Assembly (NCBI GenBank): GCA_034211175.1
Contig: JAXHUH010000188.1
Coordinates: 1 to 27,387, forward strand
Direction of reading: 5' to 3'
DNA: 27,387 bases
DNA from: JAXHUH01 sp034211175
Lineage (GTDB): Bacteria; Actinomycetota; Acidimicrobiia; Acidimicrobiales; CAIXPF01
Shown here piece after piece: positions 26,185 through 27,387 of this stretch (positions are counted from its first letter, which is position 1; the number at the start of each line of letters is the position of its first letter). The position numbers and the translations under genes were made by a program. A model generated the notes under the pieces. The model was not told where the DNA came from. It saw nothing but the letters and a program-made list of their open reading frames with translations, and ran no database searches.

Positions 26185-27231
26185 TCAGGACACGGGGTCC
26201 GCCGCCGAGGTGTCGATCGGTTCGCGCAGCGCGGCCCACTCCTCGACGAGCGCGTTGCGGCGGGCGACGATCGCGTTGTAGTCGTCGATGGCGGCCCGGA
26301 CCCGGTCGGCCTCGGCGTTGTAGGCCGCGGCCCCAGCGTTGTAGGTGTCGACGAGCTGGTTGTAGGCCGCGACCTCGCCGGCGGCTCGGAGGCGCTCGAG
26401 CTCGGCGTCGAGTGCGTCGAGCTCGACGCGCCGGGCGTCGAGCGCCGCCTGGGCCTCGCCGATGGCGGCGCTGCGGGCCGCCAGGTCGGCGTCGAGTGCG
26501 TCCACCTCGTCCTCGATGGCGGCGAACGTGGCCTGCGACGACGCGGCCAGGGCGACGACCGCGGCCCGGTCGGTGAACCACTGCCCGTAGTACCGCCCCA
26601 GCTCGTCGGGCAGGTCGGCGACCTCGGTGCCGAGGATCGAGTGGAGCTCGTTGTCGACGACGTCGGGGTCGTCCCGGCGGTAGGTCTCCACCTTGTCCCG
26701 GACCCGGGGGTCGTCGAGTGCGTCGTACGCGGTCCGCAGGAGCGGGATCAGCTCGTCGCGCTCGGCGGCCGATCGCTGCGCCCAGACCGCGTGGAGCATC
26801 TCGTGGGCCGCGGTGGTCTCCATCATCCCGTCGAGTCGGGGATCCTCGACCCGCAGCACGGTGATCTCGCCCGAGGCGAAGCAGCCGAGCACCGAGACCT
26901 CGGCGCGCAGGTCGCAGGCGGAACCGAGCCCGGCCTTGTCGACCAGGACCGGCTCGGCCGCGTAGAAGATGCGCCGGGCCTGCGGGGTCATCGTCGTGCG
27001 GTCGGCGAGCGCCGCCACGTCGGCCGCCGGTTCGGGGACCGGCTCGGTCGTCGAGGTCGTCGTCGGAGCGGTGGCGGACGTGACGGTGGACGCGTCGGTG
27101 GGCGCCGACGTGACCGGTCCGGGAGCGCTCGGGCCCGTCACCTCACCGGTGTCGAGGGCGCCGAGCGCCGCGGCGGCGCCGAACATGATCGCCACGGCGG
27201 CGAGGAACGTCATCACCCGAGATGTACGCAT
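26185..27231 (-). CDS. Putative secreted HExxH protein with coiled-coil C-terminus
   Basis: 348 residues from ATG 27231. N-terminal signal/anchor RTSRVMTFLAAVAIMFGAAA; a Thr/Pro/Ala-rich linker (about 30-72); then a globular part with metal motif AAHEMLHAVW (H143, E144, H147) and a downstream DNELHSILGTEV whose E195 or E203 could be the third ligand of a gluzincin-type metallopeptidase. Two cysteines (C106, C117) may form a disulfide. Residues about 225-335 form a long coiled coil rich in Ala, Asp, Glu and Arg with YNxxxxxYNAxxxxYN periodicity. Likely exported and acting in the envelope. I do not recognise a named family. The frame extends 40 codons upstream but the signal-like start favours 27231. 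Confidence 0.72.
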   Translation of the reverse strand: MRTSRVMTFLAAVAIMFGAAAALGALDTGEVTGPSAPGPVTSAPTDASTVTSATAPTTTSTTEPVPEPAADVAALADRTTMTPQARRIFYAAEPVLVDKAGLGSACDLRAEVSVLGCFASGEITVLRVEDPRLDGMMETTAAHEMLHAVWAQRSAAERDELIPLLRTAYDALDDPRVRDKVETYRRDDPDVVDNELHSILGTEVADLPDELGRYYGQWFTDRAAVVALAASSQATFAAIEDEVDALDADLAARSAAIGEAQAALDARRVELDALDAELERLRAAGEVAAYNQLVDTYNAGAAAYNAEADRVRAAIDDYNAIVARRNALVEEWAALREPIDTSAADPVS

Positions 27232-27351
27232 CCGCCCATTCGCCCCAGATCCGACACCGGCCCGGCGACCACGAGCCGGGAGCACGCCCGACGCCGGGCG
27301 GTCCGACCCGAACGATGCTATCCGAGCCCCGCCGGGCGGGCCCGTGGCCAA

Positions 27352-27387
27352 CGGCTCGGGGGCCCCCCCGGGGGCCCGGGCCCCCGG
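27352..27387. other. G/C homopolymer runs at the window end
   Basis: Alternating runs of C and G (27359-27387) with self-complementary arms. Could be a strong hairpin or a contig-end sequencing artefact. No gene. Confidence 0.5.

Overview
The window is about 27 kb of very GC-rich DNA. It uses many GTG starts, strong AGGAGG-type ribosome binding sites and 4-base ATGA/GTGA gene overlaps. It also carries DUF1918, RDD and GlsB-type genes. This points to a free-living Actinomycetota, possibly an Acidimicrobiia-like lineage; the phylum is well supported by style, the class is only a guess. Nearly all genes lie on the minus strand. The exceptions are an MDR oxidoreductase, a 2TM protein and a GlsB-like protein.

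Layout from left to right. (1) 1-2180 is an accessory scar. It holds a visibly AT-richer TIR/nucleoside-deoxyribosyltransferase-like gene (80-589) and a decayed 1.26-kb IS3-family element (918-2177). The element has recognisable terminal inverted repeats, three in-frame amber codons and one frameshift. (2) 2180-9719 is catabolic: a GH63/MGH1-like glucosidase overlapping a GH13 alpha-amylase-like hydrolase, an aldehyde dehydrogenase, a long hairpin, a BKACE-family protein and a nitroreductase. (3) 9809-10245 has an unrecognised 50-residue basic protein and a DUF1918 protein. (4) 10283-15734 is the most coherent unit, a tightly packed operon in transcription order acetate/acyl-CoA ligase, E1 alpha, E1 beta, E2 and a stand-alone acyl carrier protein. 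It encodes a 2-oxoacid dehydrogenase complex without a local E3. The E2 has two tandem subunit-binding domains, and the E1 alpha N-terminus appears frame-disrupted. (5) 15863-18331 has a divergent pair: an SCP2-like/phytanoyl-CoA dioxygenase fusion and an MDR oxidoreductase.

(6) 18465-20760 has a 2TM protein, then two XRE-cupin regulators flanking a GNAT acetyltransferase. Palindromic candidate operators lie at both regulator starts. (7) 20815-22806 has an RDD membrane protein carrying an expanded nine-residue LD repeat (54-bp DNA repeat), a GlsB/YeaQ-type stress membrane protein and a DUF1801 protein. (8) 22865-27231 has a divergent alkyl-sulfatase-like metallo-beta-lactamase protein, a CPA1-type cation:proton antiporter and a secreted or anchored HExxH protein with a long coiled coil. 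The last ~30 bases are G/C homopolymer runs.

No CRISPR array, tRNA or rRNA was seen. I found no clearly new multi-gene system. The best leads are the ACP-associated 2-oxoacid dehydrogenase operon, the TIR-like gene beside the IS scar, the 50-residue protein, the atypical sulfatase-like active site and the LD-repeat RDD protein.
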